DNA of 64,000 bases. Origin: an uncultured bacterium. GTDB lineage: Bacteria; Bacillota; Clostridia; Oscillospirales; Oscillospiraceae. The stretch spans positions 104,861 through 168,860 of the forward strand of contig CAOKLO010000001.1 in NCBI GenBank assembly GCA_948469375.1, in the 5' to 3' direction. Under the pieces are notes generated by a model. The model saw only the letters and a list, made by a program, of their open reading frames with translations. It did no database searches and was not told where the DNA came from. This document shows, piece by piece, positions 32,171 through 40,855 of the stretch. Position numbers and translations under genes: made by a program. The first letter of the stretch is position 1; each line of letters begins with the position of its first letter.

Positions 32171-34726
32171 TCACTTGATAAACTTGTCAAGCATCCGCAT
32201 AACCTCCTGGATGTCGATGGGCTTGGCGATATGGCCGTTCATGCCGCAGTCCAGGCTGCGCTGCACATCTTCGGCAAAAGCGTCCGCAGTCATGGCAATG
32301 ATGGGCAGGTCGTGGTCGGGCCGCTCCTTCATGCTGCGGATAACCTGGGTGGCCTCGTACCCGCCCATGATGGGCATACGCACGTCCATCAGCACGGCGT
32401 TATAAAAGCCAACGGGGGACGCCTGGAATTTTTCCACGCAGATTTGTCCGTTTTCCGCCCAATCCAGCACCAGGCCCTCCTCGCTGAGCAGCTCGGAGGC
32501 GATTTCCCAGTTGAGCTCGTTGTCCTCGGCCAGCAGGATGTGCCGGCCGGACAGGTCCCGGCGGTTCTGAGGCGCATCGTTTTTGTGCTCCGCCTCCTCC
32601 GTGATGCCCGCGAACTGCCTCAGGGAATTGAACAGTGTGGATTTGAACAGCGGCTTGGAGATGAACCCGGTAATGCCCGCCTCCCGGGCGTCATGCTCGA
32701 TCTCCGCCCAGTCGTAGGCGGAAATAAGCAGAATGGGCACGTCCTCGCCCAGCTCCTGTCGGATATGCCGGGCGGTGGCGATGCCGTCCATGCCGGGCAG
32801 CTTCCAGTCCAGCAGGATGATGTGGTAATCATCTCCCCGGTGGCGGCGCTTGGCGGCCATGGCCACCGCAGACTCGCCGTCCAGGGTCCACTCAGCGTTG
32901 ACGCCGATGGAGTTCAAGGCGGATACGGTGGACTCGCATAGCTGCTTGTCGTCGTCCACCACCAGCATATTCCAGTCAGGAAGAATCATGTCCTCCTCCA
33001 TGACCAATGCCTTGGTCAGGTCCAGGGTAACGTTGAACTCGGTGCCGCTGCCCTGGTGGCTGTTCACCTGAATGGTGCCGCCCATGGCGTCCATAACAAT
33101 ATATTTGGTAATGGCCATGCCCAGGCCGGTGCCCTCGGTGCGGTGGACCCTTGCGCTGTCCTCCCGGGCGAAGGAGTCAAAAATGTGTTTTTGGAACTCC
33201 TCGGACATGCCGATGCCGTTGTCCTTCACCTGGATGTGAATGCGCACGAAATCGTCTCCCTTAGGGGAGGCCTCCTCGTAGAGGGCCATATGGATCTGGC
33301 CTTCCTCCGGGGTGAACTTGATGGCGTTGGACAGCAGGTTGAGCAGCACCTGGTTGAGGCGCACGCTGTCGCACAGCACGTTCTCGGTGGAGATGTCGTG
33401 GATGAACACGTCGAAATGCTGGTGCTTGGCCTTTACCTGGGGCTGGCAGATGGACACGATGCTGTCCACCACCTCGCGCAGAGACACCTGGTCCAGGTTC
33501 AGCGTCATCTTGCCGCTTTCGATCTTGGACATGTCCAGCACGTCGTTAATAAGCCCCAGCAGGTGCTTGCTGGACAGGGTGATTTTTTTCAGGCAGTGCT
33601 GAACCTGCTCGGTGTTGTCGATATTGGCGGTGGCGATGGCGGTCATGCCCACGATGGCGTTCATGGGGGTGCGGATGTCGTGGCTCATGTTGGAGAGAAA
33701 TTCGCTTTTGGCCCGGTTGGCGTGCTCCGCCTCTTTCCGGGCCTCCTCCACCTCCTGCAGCTGCCTGCGGGTGAGGCCGAAATACTTGTAGAACACCAGC
33801 AGCAGGGCCGTCAGGATGAGCACCCCGCTGAAGACGGTCAGGCTGGCCCATTCCCGGCTGAAGCCGATGACGATGACGTCCATGGCGCCGTAGGGCAGGA
33901 AGGTGATAAGATACCACTCCGAGTAGGGCAGGCGGGTGCAGTACAGGTGGTAACTCTCCCCCTTCATGGTAAACTCGTTGGAGTAGTCCCTGCCCTGCTC
34001 CATCGCGGCGCCCAGCTCCTCCAGGTATTGGTCCGGCGTCATGCCGTTCACGTCCTCGTAGAGGGAGTGTACCCGCTCAAAGTAGTTGTTGCGGTAAGCG
34101 GCGTTGGTGCGGATGACGAAGGATCCGTCCCGGCGAATGATAAAGGAATAGGCCCGCTCATTGTTCTCCTCCAGGGACAGGTGGTCGCTGACATAGGTGA
34201 TGGGCAGCCCCGCCACCAGGGCCGCGCAGGCATGGTCCGCTGTGGGCTCGTGGGGGGTGGGCATCCCCAGCAGGACCACCTTTTCTCCTGATTCGTTGGT
34301 GCCGATGGCCACCTTTTTATCCCCGGCGGTCAGAGAGGACAGGAACGGCTCCGCGTCGGTGACCGTCAGCTGGGAACCGTAAAGCATTTCCACACTGCCG
34401 TCCTGGCCGCAGAAGCCCAGATAAGTAAAATCCCGCGCCTTGGCTTGGTCGATGAGCTCCTGCTGAAGCGCCTCGTCCCGGTGGACCGCATCAGAGGTAA
34501 TGGTGCCCGCCAGCGCCTCCAGCTGGTCCATCTGAATGTCAATGATGCTCTCGAAGTGGGTGGATATCTGCTGGCTCATGCTGGACATATAGAGCGACCC
34601 CACCTCGTTGATGGTGCGGGAGCTCCGGCCGCCCATGTGTATGGCGAGAAAGGAAAACACGCATACACACAGCAGCGCCACCCCGATCAGGCTGACCGCC
34701 AAGAACCGGGTTGTCTTGTTTTTCAT
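32171..34726 (-). CDS. Hybrid sensor histidine kinase (Cache-HisKA-HATPase-REC-REC)
   Basis: A membrane sensor kinase of 851 residues. Span 1 is about 8-30, then an extracytoplasmic Cache-like sensor to about 280, then span 2 about 293-313. HisKA has phospho-acceptor His349 (FLSNMSHDIRTPMNAIVGMT). HATPase boxes are N (NLLSNAIKF, near 465), G1 (DNGIGM, 502) and G2 (GTGLGM, 532). Two receiver domains follow with Asp640 (LLDWKLPGMDG) and Asp781 (LMDVRMPIMGG). The ATG overlaps the Hpt gene stop (ATGA). This multi-receiver layout needs a separate Hpt protein, which is the upstream neighbour. No DNA-binding output domain is present. Confidence 0.92.
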   Translation of the reverse strand: MKNKTTRFLAVSLIGVALLCVCVFSFLAIHMGGRSSRTINEVGSLYMSSMSQQISTHFESIIDIQMDQLEALAGTITSDAVHRDEALQQELIDQAKARDFTYLGFCGQDGSVEMLYGSQLTVTDAEPFLSSLTAGDKKVAIGTNESGEKVVLLGMPTPHEPTADHACAALVAGLPITYVSDHLSLEENNERAYSFIIRRDGSFVIRTNAAYRNNYFERVHSLYEDVNGMTPDQYLEELGAAMEQGRDYSNEFTMKGESYHLYCTRLPYSEWYLITFLPYGAMDVIVIGFSREWASLTVFSGVLILTALLLVFYKYFGLTRRQLQEVEEARKEAEHANRAKSEFLSNMSHDIRTPMNAIVGMTAIATANIDNTEQVQHCLKKITLSSKHLLGLINDVLDMSKIESGKMTLNLDQVSLREVVDSIVSICQPQVKAKHQHFDVFIHDISTENVLCDSVRLNQVLLNLLSNAIKFTPEEGQIHMALYEEASPKGDDFVRIHIQVKDNGIGMSEEFQKHIFDSFAREDSARVHRTEGTGLGMAITKYIVMDAMGGTIQVNSHQGSGTEFNVTLDLTKALVMEEDMILPDWNMLVVDDDKQLCESTVSALNSIGVNAEWTLDGESAVAMAAKRRHRGDDYHIILLDWKLPGMDGIATARHIRQELGEDVPILLISAYDWAEIEHDAREAGITGFISKPLFKSTLFNSLRQFAGITEEAEHKNDAPQNRRDLSGRHILLAEDNELNWEIASELLSEEGLVLDWAENGQICVEKFQASPVGFYNAVLMDVRMPIMGGYEATQVIRSMKERPDHDLPIIAMTADAFAEDVQRSLDCGMNGHIAKPIDIQEVMRMLDKFIK

Positions 34727-35091
34727 GCCTCGACACCTTCCTGATAGGCCCGTATGGTCTGACAGGTGCGGTCATAGTCCGCCTTCACCCGCTGGATCAG
34801 CTCCTCCTCTCCGGCCTGGGCGGGCTTGCCGTCCCGCAGGGCCTCGGTAAGGGCCTCGCTGGACGCCAGCAGGTCGTTAAAAGCCAGATTGGCGCACACG
34901 CCCTTCATGGTGTGGGCGGCCCGGAATGCCTCCTCCCGGTTTCCAGCGGCCAGGGAGTCCTGAAGCAGCTGATAGCTGCCGTCGTTCAGGAACTTCAGCA
35001 CGAACTTCTGAACCAGCCGCTCGCTGCGCAGATGGCCCATCACCTCGTCGTAATTGCCGCCCAGGGCGGCGTAGCACTCCTTCAGCGTCAT
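34723..35091 (-). CDS. Histidine phosphotransfer (Hpt) domain protein
   Basis: A 122-residue single Hpt domain, the shuttle of a multistep phosphorelay. The phospho-accepting His60 is in AFRAAHTMKGVCANLAF, matching the HxxKG pattern of the four-helix Hpt bundle. The ATG at 35091 has TAAGGAGG 8 nt upstream. It lies 13 nt after the HD-GYP/GGDEF gene and overlaps the hybrid kinase, so all three are co-transcribed. Likely phosphate path: kinase receiver to Hpt to the receiver of the HD-GYP/GGDEF protein (inference). Confidence 0.92.
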   Translation of the reverse strand: MTLKECYAALGGNYDEVMGHLRSERLVQKFVLKFLNDGSYQLLQDSLAAGNREEAFRAAHTMKGVCANLAFNDLLASSEALTEALRDGKPAQAGEEELIQRVKADYDRTCQTIRAYQEGVEA

Positions 35092-35104
35092 GGTTTTTTC
35101 CTCC

Positions 35105-37216
35105 TTATTCGTGTATCTTTCCGGGCGCGGTTTCTCCATCGATGGGGGAAACCGCCGAAATATCCTCGCCCACATGGGTGTGCTCCTCGTGATAGTAGCT
35201 GTAGTGGCCCTTGCCGCTGTTCTTCACCACGTAAAGGGCCTCGTCCGCACAGCGGAACAGGGACTCGTAATCCGCCTCCACCGTCTCAGTGCTGGCCACG
35301 CCCATGCTCACCGAGATAGTGAAATCCTCGTAAACGCCGCCGCTGACCCGGTTATAAATGCCGTCGATGGTAGATTCCAGGTCGTCCTTGTACTCCAGGA
35401 AGATGAGGAACTCGTCCCCGCCCACCCGGGCGGCAATGTCCCCGCCCCGGATGCTGTGGCGCATCCGTTCGGCCAGGAATTTCAGCACCTGGTCGCCGAA
35501 CATATGGCCGTAGGTGTCGTTGGCGGACTTGAAATAATCCAGATCCAGGATGGCCAGGGCGTAGAGTCCGGTTGGCCGGTCCTCCATACGCTCCATGATG
35601 CGTTTTCTGGCATAATCCCGGTTGACCAGGCCGGTGAGGGCGTCGTGGGAGGCCTGGAGCTCCAGGGTTTCCAGCTGGAGTCGGGAGGAGTGAACGTCCA
35701 GCGCCTTGCCGATGCAGCCGGTGTACCGGGGGGGCTCCTCGGAGGACCAGGAGGCCCGGGCGATGATCCGGTGCCAGCGCTCCTCGCCCTCCACCCGCAT
35801 TTTGCAGTCGAAGGTGACCACGGGGCTGCCGGGAGTGGTGGTGTGGAGCATATCCGCCAAGCTTTCCAGGTCCTCTCTAGGGAGCACAGCCATGGCCTCC
35901 TGGTTCTGGTAGGGCTCCAGGAGGGTCTCGGGCAGGCCCAGCTTTTCCGCGCCCCAGGTGTTCAGCACCATGGCGGGCGGGGTAACGGTATACTCGAACT
36001 GAATCTCCTTGGTCAGGGAGGCGAAGAAGCTGTACTTCATCCGCTCATGCTCCAGCAGCTCCAGGGTGCGCTCGGAGGCGGTGAGCTCCTCGTGCTTGTG
36101 GAGCTCCCGGGCCACGTTCTGCATTTCCCGGCGGCTGCGGGACTCGGCGTCTTCGGCGCTCAACTCCGACCGGATGATGTCGGCGCAGTCCCGCAGGCAG
36201 TCCATCACCAGGGGATTGAAGGTGCCGCACTCCCCGTTGAGGATCATGTGGATGGCCTGCTCGTGGCTGTATGCGGGCTTATACACCCGCTCGGAGGTCA
36301 GCGCGTCGTACACGTCGGCCAGCGCCACCATTTGGGCGGAGATGGGGATCTCGTCCTCCTTCAAGCCGTCTGGGTAGCCCCGTCCGTCCCACCGCTCGTG
36401 ATGCCAACGGCAGATCTGGTAGGCGGCCTTTACCAGCGGCTCGTTCTGATGGAAGGGCAGGGCCTCCAGCATTTCCGCCCCCACCATGGAGTGGGTTTTC
36501 ATGATGGCGAACTCCTCGTCGGTGAACCGCCCCGGCTTGTTGAGGATCTCCTCGGGGATGGCGATCTTGCCGATGTCGTGGAGGGCGGAGGCGGTGCTGA
36601 TGACGGAGATGTCCGTCTGGGTCAGGTGGTATTTGTCCGTCTTCTGAATGAGTGTTTTGAGCATGATCTCGGTGAGCGTATGTACATTGCGCACGTGCAT
36701 TCCGCTCTCGCCGTTTCGGAACTCCACGATGTGGCTGAGTATGTCGATCATCAGGCTGCTGCGGTGCTCCTTCTCGAAAATCTGGTCGGCCACCATGGAG
36801 GTCAGTTTTTTCTGCTTGGCGTACAGCAGGATGGTGTTCACCACCCGGCGGTGGACGATAAGCGCGTCGAAGGGCCGGCTGATGAAGTCGGTGATACCCA
36901 GCTCAAAGGCCCGCTCGATGTGGCTGGATCCCCGCTCGGCGGAGATCATAATCACCGGAATATCCTCGATCCAGTGGTATTTGTTCATCAGATTCAGCAC
37001 GCCGAAGCCGTCCATCTGGGGCATGACGATATCCAGCAGCACCAGGGAGATTTCCGCGCTGTGGGCTTGCAGCATGGATACGCCCTCTTTTCCGTTTTCC
37101 GCCTCAATGATATTGAACTCGCCGCCCAGCATATCCGCCAAAATGGCGCGGTTCATCTCCGAGTCGTCCACAATGAGTATGGTCTGTTTGCCTTCTGCTC
37201 TGTCCAAGGTATCCAT
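35105..37216 (-). CDS. REC-HD-GYP-PAS-GGDEF cyclic-di-GMP response regulator
   Basis: A 703-residue cytosolic protein with both c-di-GMP-making and c-di-GMP-degrading domains. The receiver (10-130) has phospho-acceptor Asp62 (LLDIVMPQMDG). HD-GYP (about 155-345) has the metal motif HDIGK at 213-217, then WHHERWDGRGYPDG at 271-284. A PAS-like region spans about 395-510. The GGDEF domain (520-690) has GGDEF intact at 599-603 and an inhibitory I-site RGGD at 590-593, exactly five residues upstream. Both active sites appear complete. ATG 37216 abuts the AAAGGGG site; TTG at 37207 has better spacing (9 nt) and may be the true start. First gene of the signalling operon. Confidence 0.93.
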   Translation of the reverse strand: MDTLDRAEGKQTILIVDDSEMNRAILADMLGGEFNIIEAENGKEGVSMLQAHSAEISLVLLDIVMPQMDGFGVLNLMNKYHWIEDIPVIMISAERGSSHIERAFELGITDFISRPFDALIVHRRVVNTILLYAKQKKLTSMVADQIFEKEHRSSLMIDILSHIVEFRNGESGMHVRNVHTLTEIMLKTLIQKTDKYHLTQTDISVISTASALHDIGKIAIPEEILNKPGRFTDEEFAIMKTHSMVGAEMLEALPFHQNEPLVKAAYQICRWHHERWDGRGYPDGLKEDEIPISAQMVALADVYDALTSERVYKPAYSHEQAIHMILNGECGTFNPLVMDCLRDCADIIRSELSAEDAESRSRREMQNVARELHKHEELTASERTLELLEHERMKYSFFASLTKEIQFEYTVTPPAMVLNTWGAEKLGLPETLLEPYQNQEAMAVLPREDLESLADMLHTTTPGSPVVTFDCKMRVEGEERWHRIIARASWSSEEPPRYTGCIGKALDVHSSRLQLETLELQASHDALTGLVNRDYARKRIMERMEDRPTGLYALAILDLDYFKSANDTYGHMFGDQVLKFLAERMRHSIRGGDIAARVGGDEFLIFLEYKDDLESTIDGIYNRVSGGVYEDFTISVSMGVASTETVEADYESLFRCADEALYVVKNSGKGHYSYYHEEHTHVGEDISAVSPIDGETAPGKIHE

Positions 37217-37326
37217 CCCCTTTATTTGGGCACAGCCTGTGTGCCGTAAAGCTCGTTTGCCGGGCTGGTGGGCCCTGTTTCCTCCCATTTTCCGGCGGGT
37301 GGGCATAAGCTCTCACAGTACCCTTG
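37217..37326 (-). promoter_or_regulatory. Structured leader sharing a motif with the flgB leader
   Basis: From the promoter at 37327-37356 the leader runs about 105 nt. It contains GCCGG (37298-37294) pairing with CCGGC (near 37264-37260). Inside that is TGGG / CCCA enclosing GGAAACAGG. The core GGGAGGAAAC (37286-37277) is identical to that at 31926-31917 in the flgB leader, and in both it lies 30-40 nt after the -10 box. A further GGCACA / TGTGCC stem lies near 37230-37246. No start codon follows the GGAGG at a usable distance in either leader. Confidence 0.5.
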
Positions 37327-37356
37327 ATTATAGCACAGTTTTATAGAGAAACACAA
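37327..37356 (-). promoter_or_regulatory. Sigma-A promoter with extended -10 for the signalling operon
   Basis: Minus strand: TTGTGT (37356-37351), 18-nt spacer ending TGTGC, TATAAT (37332-37327). The flanks (CCTTGTG and TGTGCTATAATC) match the distal flgB promoter. Confidence 0.75.
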
Positions 37357-37411
37357 GGATAATTTTGGAATTTTGTTGCATATGATTTTTCCAAAAAAAG
37401 CTGTGGCCCTC

Positions 37412-37440
37412 TTTACATTTTTCCTAGATGGGTATACAAT
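37412..37440 (+). promoter_or_regulatory. Sigma-A promoter for the beta-CASP RNase gene
   Basis: TTTACA (37412-37417), 17-nt spacer, TACAAT (37435-37440), about 50 nt upstream of the ATG. It is divergent from the signalling-operon promoter 56 nt away. Confidence 0.65.
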
Positions 37441-37491
37441 GCCAATTGGGGAAACTACACAAGATGCACACACAGAGAAGAGGTATTTTTG

Positions 37492-39087
37492 ATGAAACTG
37501 ACATTCTTCGGCGCGGCCCACGCGGTCACCGGCAGCTGCCACTGTGTGGAGGCCAACAGGCACAAGGTCCTGATCGACTGCGGTCTCCAGCAGGGCAAGG
37601 ACGAGACGGACAACCGGGAGCTGGACTTCGCTCCCTCCTACATCGACGACATGGTGGTCACCCATGCCCACATCGATCACTCCGGCCGCATCCCACTGCT
37701 GGTCAGGCAGGGCTTCGCGGGCAACATCTACTGCACCCGGCTGACGGCCCAGCTGCTGTCCATCATGCTCCGGGACTCCGCCCAGATCCAGGAGAACGAC
37801 GCGGCCTATGAGAACCAGAAGGGCAGGCGCGCGGGCAAGCCGCCGGTGGAGCCGCTGTATACCCTGCCCGACGTGGAGAAGGCCTTGCGGCACATCGTCA
37901 CCGTGGAGTACGGCCAGGAGGTGGACATCACCGACGGCATCAAGATCCGCTTCGTGGACGCGGGCCACCTGCTGGGGTCCGCCTGCGTGGAGATGTGGCT
38001 GACGGAGAACGGCGTCACCAAAAAAATCGTCTTCTCCGGCGACATCGGCAACAAAAAGACCCCCATCATCCGCTCTCCCCAGCCCATTTTCGAGGCGGAT
38101 TATGTGGTCACCGAGAGTACATACGGCGACCGCCTGCACAATGTGAAGGAGAAGCCGGATTACTCCGCCGAGCTGGCCGAGGTCATCGACGACACCCTAT
38201 CCCGGGGTGGCAATCTGGTCATCCCCTCCTTCGCCGTGGGGCGCACCCAGGAGCTGCTGTACTTCATCCGTCAGATCAAGGAACAGCATCTGGTGGTTTC
38301 CGACCCTGATTTCCAGGTTTACGTGGACTCCCCGCTGGCGGGAGCGGCCACCGAGATTTTTTCCGGCGACCTCACCGGCTATCTGGACGAGGAATCGGCG
38401 GAAAATCTGCGGGGCGGGGCGCTGTTCCGCTTTCCGGGGCTGAATATCACCGAAAGCACCGATGAGTCCCGCGGCCTGAACCTGGACCCCCATCCCAAGG
38501 TCATCATTTCCGCCTCCGGCATGTGCGACGCGGGCCGTATCCGCCACCATTTGAAGCACAACCTCTGGCGGCCTGAGTCCACCGTCCTGTTCGTGGGCTA
38601 TCAGGCGGAGGGCTCGCTGGGGCGGCGGCTTTTGGACGGCGCCCAGCATGTGAAGCTGTTCGGCGAGGAGATTGCCGTTCGGGCAAAGATCGTCCGGTTC
38701 CACGGCCTGAGCTCCCACGCCGACCGGGACGGGCTGGTCCGGTGGATCAGCAACTATACGCCCAAGCCTCAACAGGTGTTTGTGGTCCACGGCGACGCGC
38801 GGGCGGTGGAGAATTACACCAACACCTTGCTGGAGATGGGGTTTGAGGCCCACGCGCCGCTTTATGAAGAGGTTTACGATCTGCTGAACAACAAGATGAT
38901 CGCCGAGGGCATCAAGCTGGAGCCCAAGGCAGCCTCTGTCGACCTGGGCTCTCCCGCGTACCGGCGCTTGGAGGATATCGGTCGGAAGCTTATGGACGTC
39001 ATCGCCCACAACAAGGGCGGCTCCAACAAGGATCTCGGCAAATTTGCCGATCAAATTCGCGCCCTTATCAGCAAGTGGGACCGGTGA
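37492..39087 (+). CDS. Metallo-beta-lactamase/beta-CASP RNase (CPSF/Ysh1 family)
   Basis: A 531-residue nuclease-like protein of the bacterial CPSF-73-like RNA-processing family. Zinc motif 2 is THAHIDHSG (HxHxDH). Motif 3 is DAGHLLGSA and motif 4 is FSGDIGN. The beta-CASP part has VDSPLAGAATE, SASGMCDAGRIRHHLKH (motif B) and HGDARAVENY, with the HGLSSHAD motif before it. It is not RNase J, which is longer and has a different C-terminus. ATG 37492 is 7 nt after GAGGT. The single small gene downstream is probably co-transcribed. Confidence 0.9.
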   Translation: MKLTFFGAAHAVTGSCHCVEANRHKVLIDCGLQQGKDETDNRELDFAPSYIDDMVVTHAHIDHSGRIPLLVRQGFAGNIYCTRLTAQLLSIMLRDSAQIQENDAAYENQKGRRAGKPPVEPLYTLPDVEKALRHIVTVEYGQEVDITDGIKIRFVDAGHLLGSACVEMWLTENGVTKKIVFSGDIGNKKTPIIRSPQPIFEADYVVTESTYGDRLHNVKEKPDYSAELAEVIDDTLSRGGNLVIPSFAVGRTQELLYFIRQIKEQHLVVSDPDFQVYVDSPLAGAATEIFSGDLTGYLDEESAENLRGGALFRFPGLNITESTDESRGLNLDPHPKVIISASGMCDAGRIRHHLKHNLWRPESTVLFVGYQAEGSLGRRLLDGAQHVKLFGEEIAVRAKIVRFHGLSSHADRDGLVRWISNYTPKPQQVFVVHGDARAVENYTNTLLEMGFEAHAPLYEEVYDLLNNKMIAEGIKLEPKAASVDLGSPAYRRLEDIGRKLMDVIAHNKGGSNKDLGKFADQIRALISKWDR

Positions 39088-39099
39088 TCACAACGCACC

Positions 39100-39336
39100 A
39101 TGAGGGAAAGCGTCCTATACGAAACATATTCCCACAGCAGAGAATACAAATACGAGATATGCCGCCGCAGGGATGGGTTATATGAAGTATTCGTCCAGAA
39201 AAAGCATACAGATTCAGACGGATATATGCCCGAGGACTGGTTCCAATACCGGGACATAGCCGATATCCTCCACATGGCGGACACCCTGCAGAGGGCTATT
39301 GATATAGGCGATGAGTGCCTGAGAAATCTGGAATAA
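39100..39336 (+). CDS. Small hypothetical protein
   Basis: A 78-residue acidic, Tyr/Arg/Asp-rich protein (MRESVLYETYSHSREYKYEI ... DIADILHMADTLQRAIDIGD). No membrane span, signal peptide or motif is visible. It lies 12 nt after the RNase gene with only a weak ribosome site, and its stop is directly followed by a terminator. That placement supports it being a real gene. I do not recognise a family. Confidence 0.65.
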   Translation: MRESVLYETYSHSREYKYEICRRRDGLYEVFVQKKHTDSDGYMPEDWFQYRDIADILHMADTLQRAIDIGDECLRNLE

Positions 39337-39345
39337 TCAACAACA

Positions 39346-39377
39346 CCCCGGAGGAAAGTCCCTCCGGGGCTGTTTTT
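39346..39377 (+). terminator. Intrinsic terminator
   Basis: CCCCGGAGG / CCTCCGGGG (9 bp, 6-nt loop) followed by CTGTTTTT, 9 nt after the small hypothetical. The roughly 90 bases from here to the glmM stop hold no other feature I can see. Confidence 0.9.
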
Positions 39378-39467
39378 GATACCCGGCCAAAGCCCAGCGA
39401 AGCGGGTTTGGCCGGGAGAGGAGGAGCAAGGGAGCAGGATGAGAAATGCTCAACCGGGCATTCCGAA

Positions 39468-40850
39468 TCAGAGCGGACTTTGCTCCGACGAGTGTCCCTG
39501 GGCGATGATGACGTCCACCACCCGCTGAGCCAACTGCCGGCACAGGCCTTTTTCCGGGGCCTCTACCATCACCCGCACCAGCGGCTCGGTGCCAGACTCC
39601 CGCACCAGAATGCGGCCCGCGTCCCCCAGCTCGTCGGCCACGGCCTTCACCGCCTCCTGCACGGCCGGGTCGTCTTGGGCGGTCCTTTTGTCCTTCACCC
39701 GCACGTTGATGAGCACCTGGGGATAAATGGTCACCGGCTCGGCCAGACGGCTCAGGGCCTCCCGCTTAGCCATCATCACCTCCATGATTTTCAGAGAGGT
39801 GAGAATGCCGTCCCCCGTCCGGGCATATTTGGAGAAGATGATGTGCCCCGACTGCTCGCCGCCTAGGCGGTGGCCCCCGCGGACCATCTCCTCGTATACA
39901 TATTTATCGCCCACGGCGGTTTTGGCGTAGCCGATCCCCGCCTTGTCCAGCGCCTTATACAGGCCAAAATTGGACATAACGGTGGTCACAATCGTGTTGC
40001 TCAGCAGCTTGCCCCGCTCCTTCATATACAGGCCGTACAGGTACATGATCTGGTCCCCGTTGACCACGTTCCCCCTCTCGTCCACTGCCAGGCAGCGGTC
40101 CGCATCCCCGTCAAAGGCAAAGCCCGCATCGCAGCCGTGCTCCACCACGTATTTGCGCAGCCCGTCGATGTGGGTGGACCCCGCGTTCAGGTTGATGTTC
40201 AGGCCGTCCGGCTGGTCGTTGATGACCCGCACGTCCGCCCCCAGGGATCGGAACACGTTGGGCGCGATGGACCAGGCGGAGCCGTTGGCGCAGTCCAGCG
40301 CAATTTTTTTCCCCCGGAAGGAGTACACCGCCAGCGAGATCAAATAGCCCATGTACCGGTTGCGTCCGGCGGTATGGTCCACGATACTGCCCACCGCGTC
40401 GTTGGTGGCGAAGGGCAGCTTTGCGATAGGCTGTCCGTCCACCTCCAGATGGCCGTCCAGATAGTCCTCCACCAGGCGGATGGTGGCCTCGTCCATCTTC
40501 TCCCCCTCGCGGTTGAGCAGCTTGACGCCGTTGTCGTAATAGGGATTGTGGGAGGCGGAGATCATCACGCCGCAGTCGAAGCCGTCCGCCCGGGTGACGT
40601 AGGACACGGAGGGGGTGGTGGTGACGTGGAGCAGGTACACGTCCGCGCCGGAGGCGGCCATGCCCGCGCTGATGGCGTACTCCAGCACGTAGCTGGACCG
40701 CCGGGTGTCCTTGCCCACCACGATACGGGCCCGTTCCTCCTTCCGGCCGTAGTACCAGCCCAGAAACCGGCCAACCTCATAGGCGTGGTCGGCGGTGAGC
40801 TCCACATTTGCCTTGCCCCGGAATCCGTCGGTGCCGAAATATTTACCCAT
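39468..40850 (-). CDS. glmM: Phosphoglucosamine mutase GlmM family
   Basis: Interconverts glucosamine-6-phosphate and glucosamine-1-phosphate for cell-wall precursor synthesis. KYFGTDGFRGKANVELTADH is the family N-terminus. The phosphoserine loop is VMISASHNPYYDNG (Ser near residue 97). The metal loop is FAFDGDADRCLAVDE (DGDAD), and the sugar loop GGEQSGHIIF. The phosphate loop is RESGTEPLVRVM. This start (ATG 40850, 460 residues) fits AAAGGA about 12 nt upstream; TTG at 40859 sits inside the ribosome site. It is not beside cdaA-cdaR as in many Firmicutes but beside a beta-helix acyltransferase-like gene. Phosphomannomutase is the alternative name. Confidence 0.9.
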   Translation of the reverse strand: MGKYFGTDGFRGKANVELTADHAYEVGRFLGWYYGRKEERARIVVGKDTRRSSYVLEYAISAGMAASGADVYLLHVTTTPSVSYVTRADGFDCGVMISASHNPYYDNGVKLLNREGEKMDEATIRLVEDYLDGHLEVDGQPIAKLPFATNDAVGSIVDHTAGRNRYMGYLISLAVYSFRGKKIALDCANGSAWSIAPNVFRSLGADVRVINDQPDGLNINLNAGSTHIDGLRKYVVEHGCDAGFAFDGDADRCLAVDERGNVVNGDQIMYLYGLYMKERGKLLSNTIVTTVMSNFGLYKALDKAGIGYAKTAVGDKYVYEEMVRGGHRLGGEQSGHIIFSKYARTGDGILTSLKIMEVMMAKREALSRLAEPVTIYPQVLINVRVKDKRTAQDDPAVQEAVKAVADELGDAGRILVRESGTEPLVRVMVEAPEKGLCRQLAQRVVDVIIAQGHSSEQSPL

Positions 40851-40855
40851 GAAAT

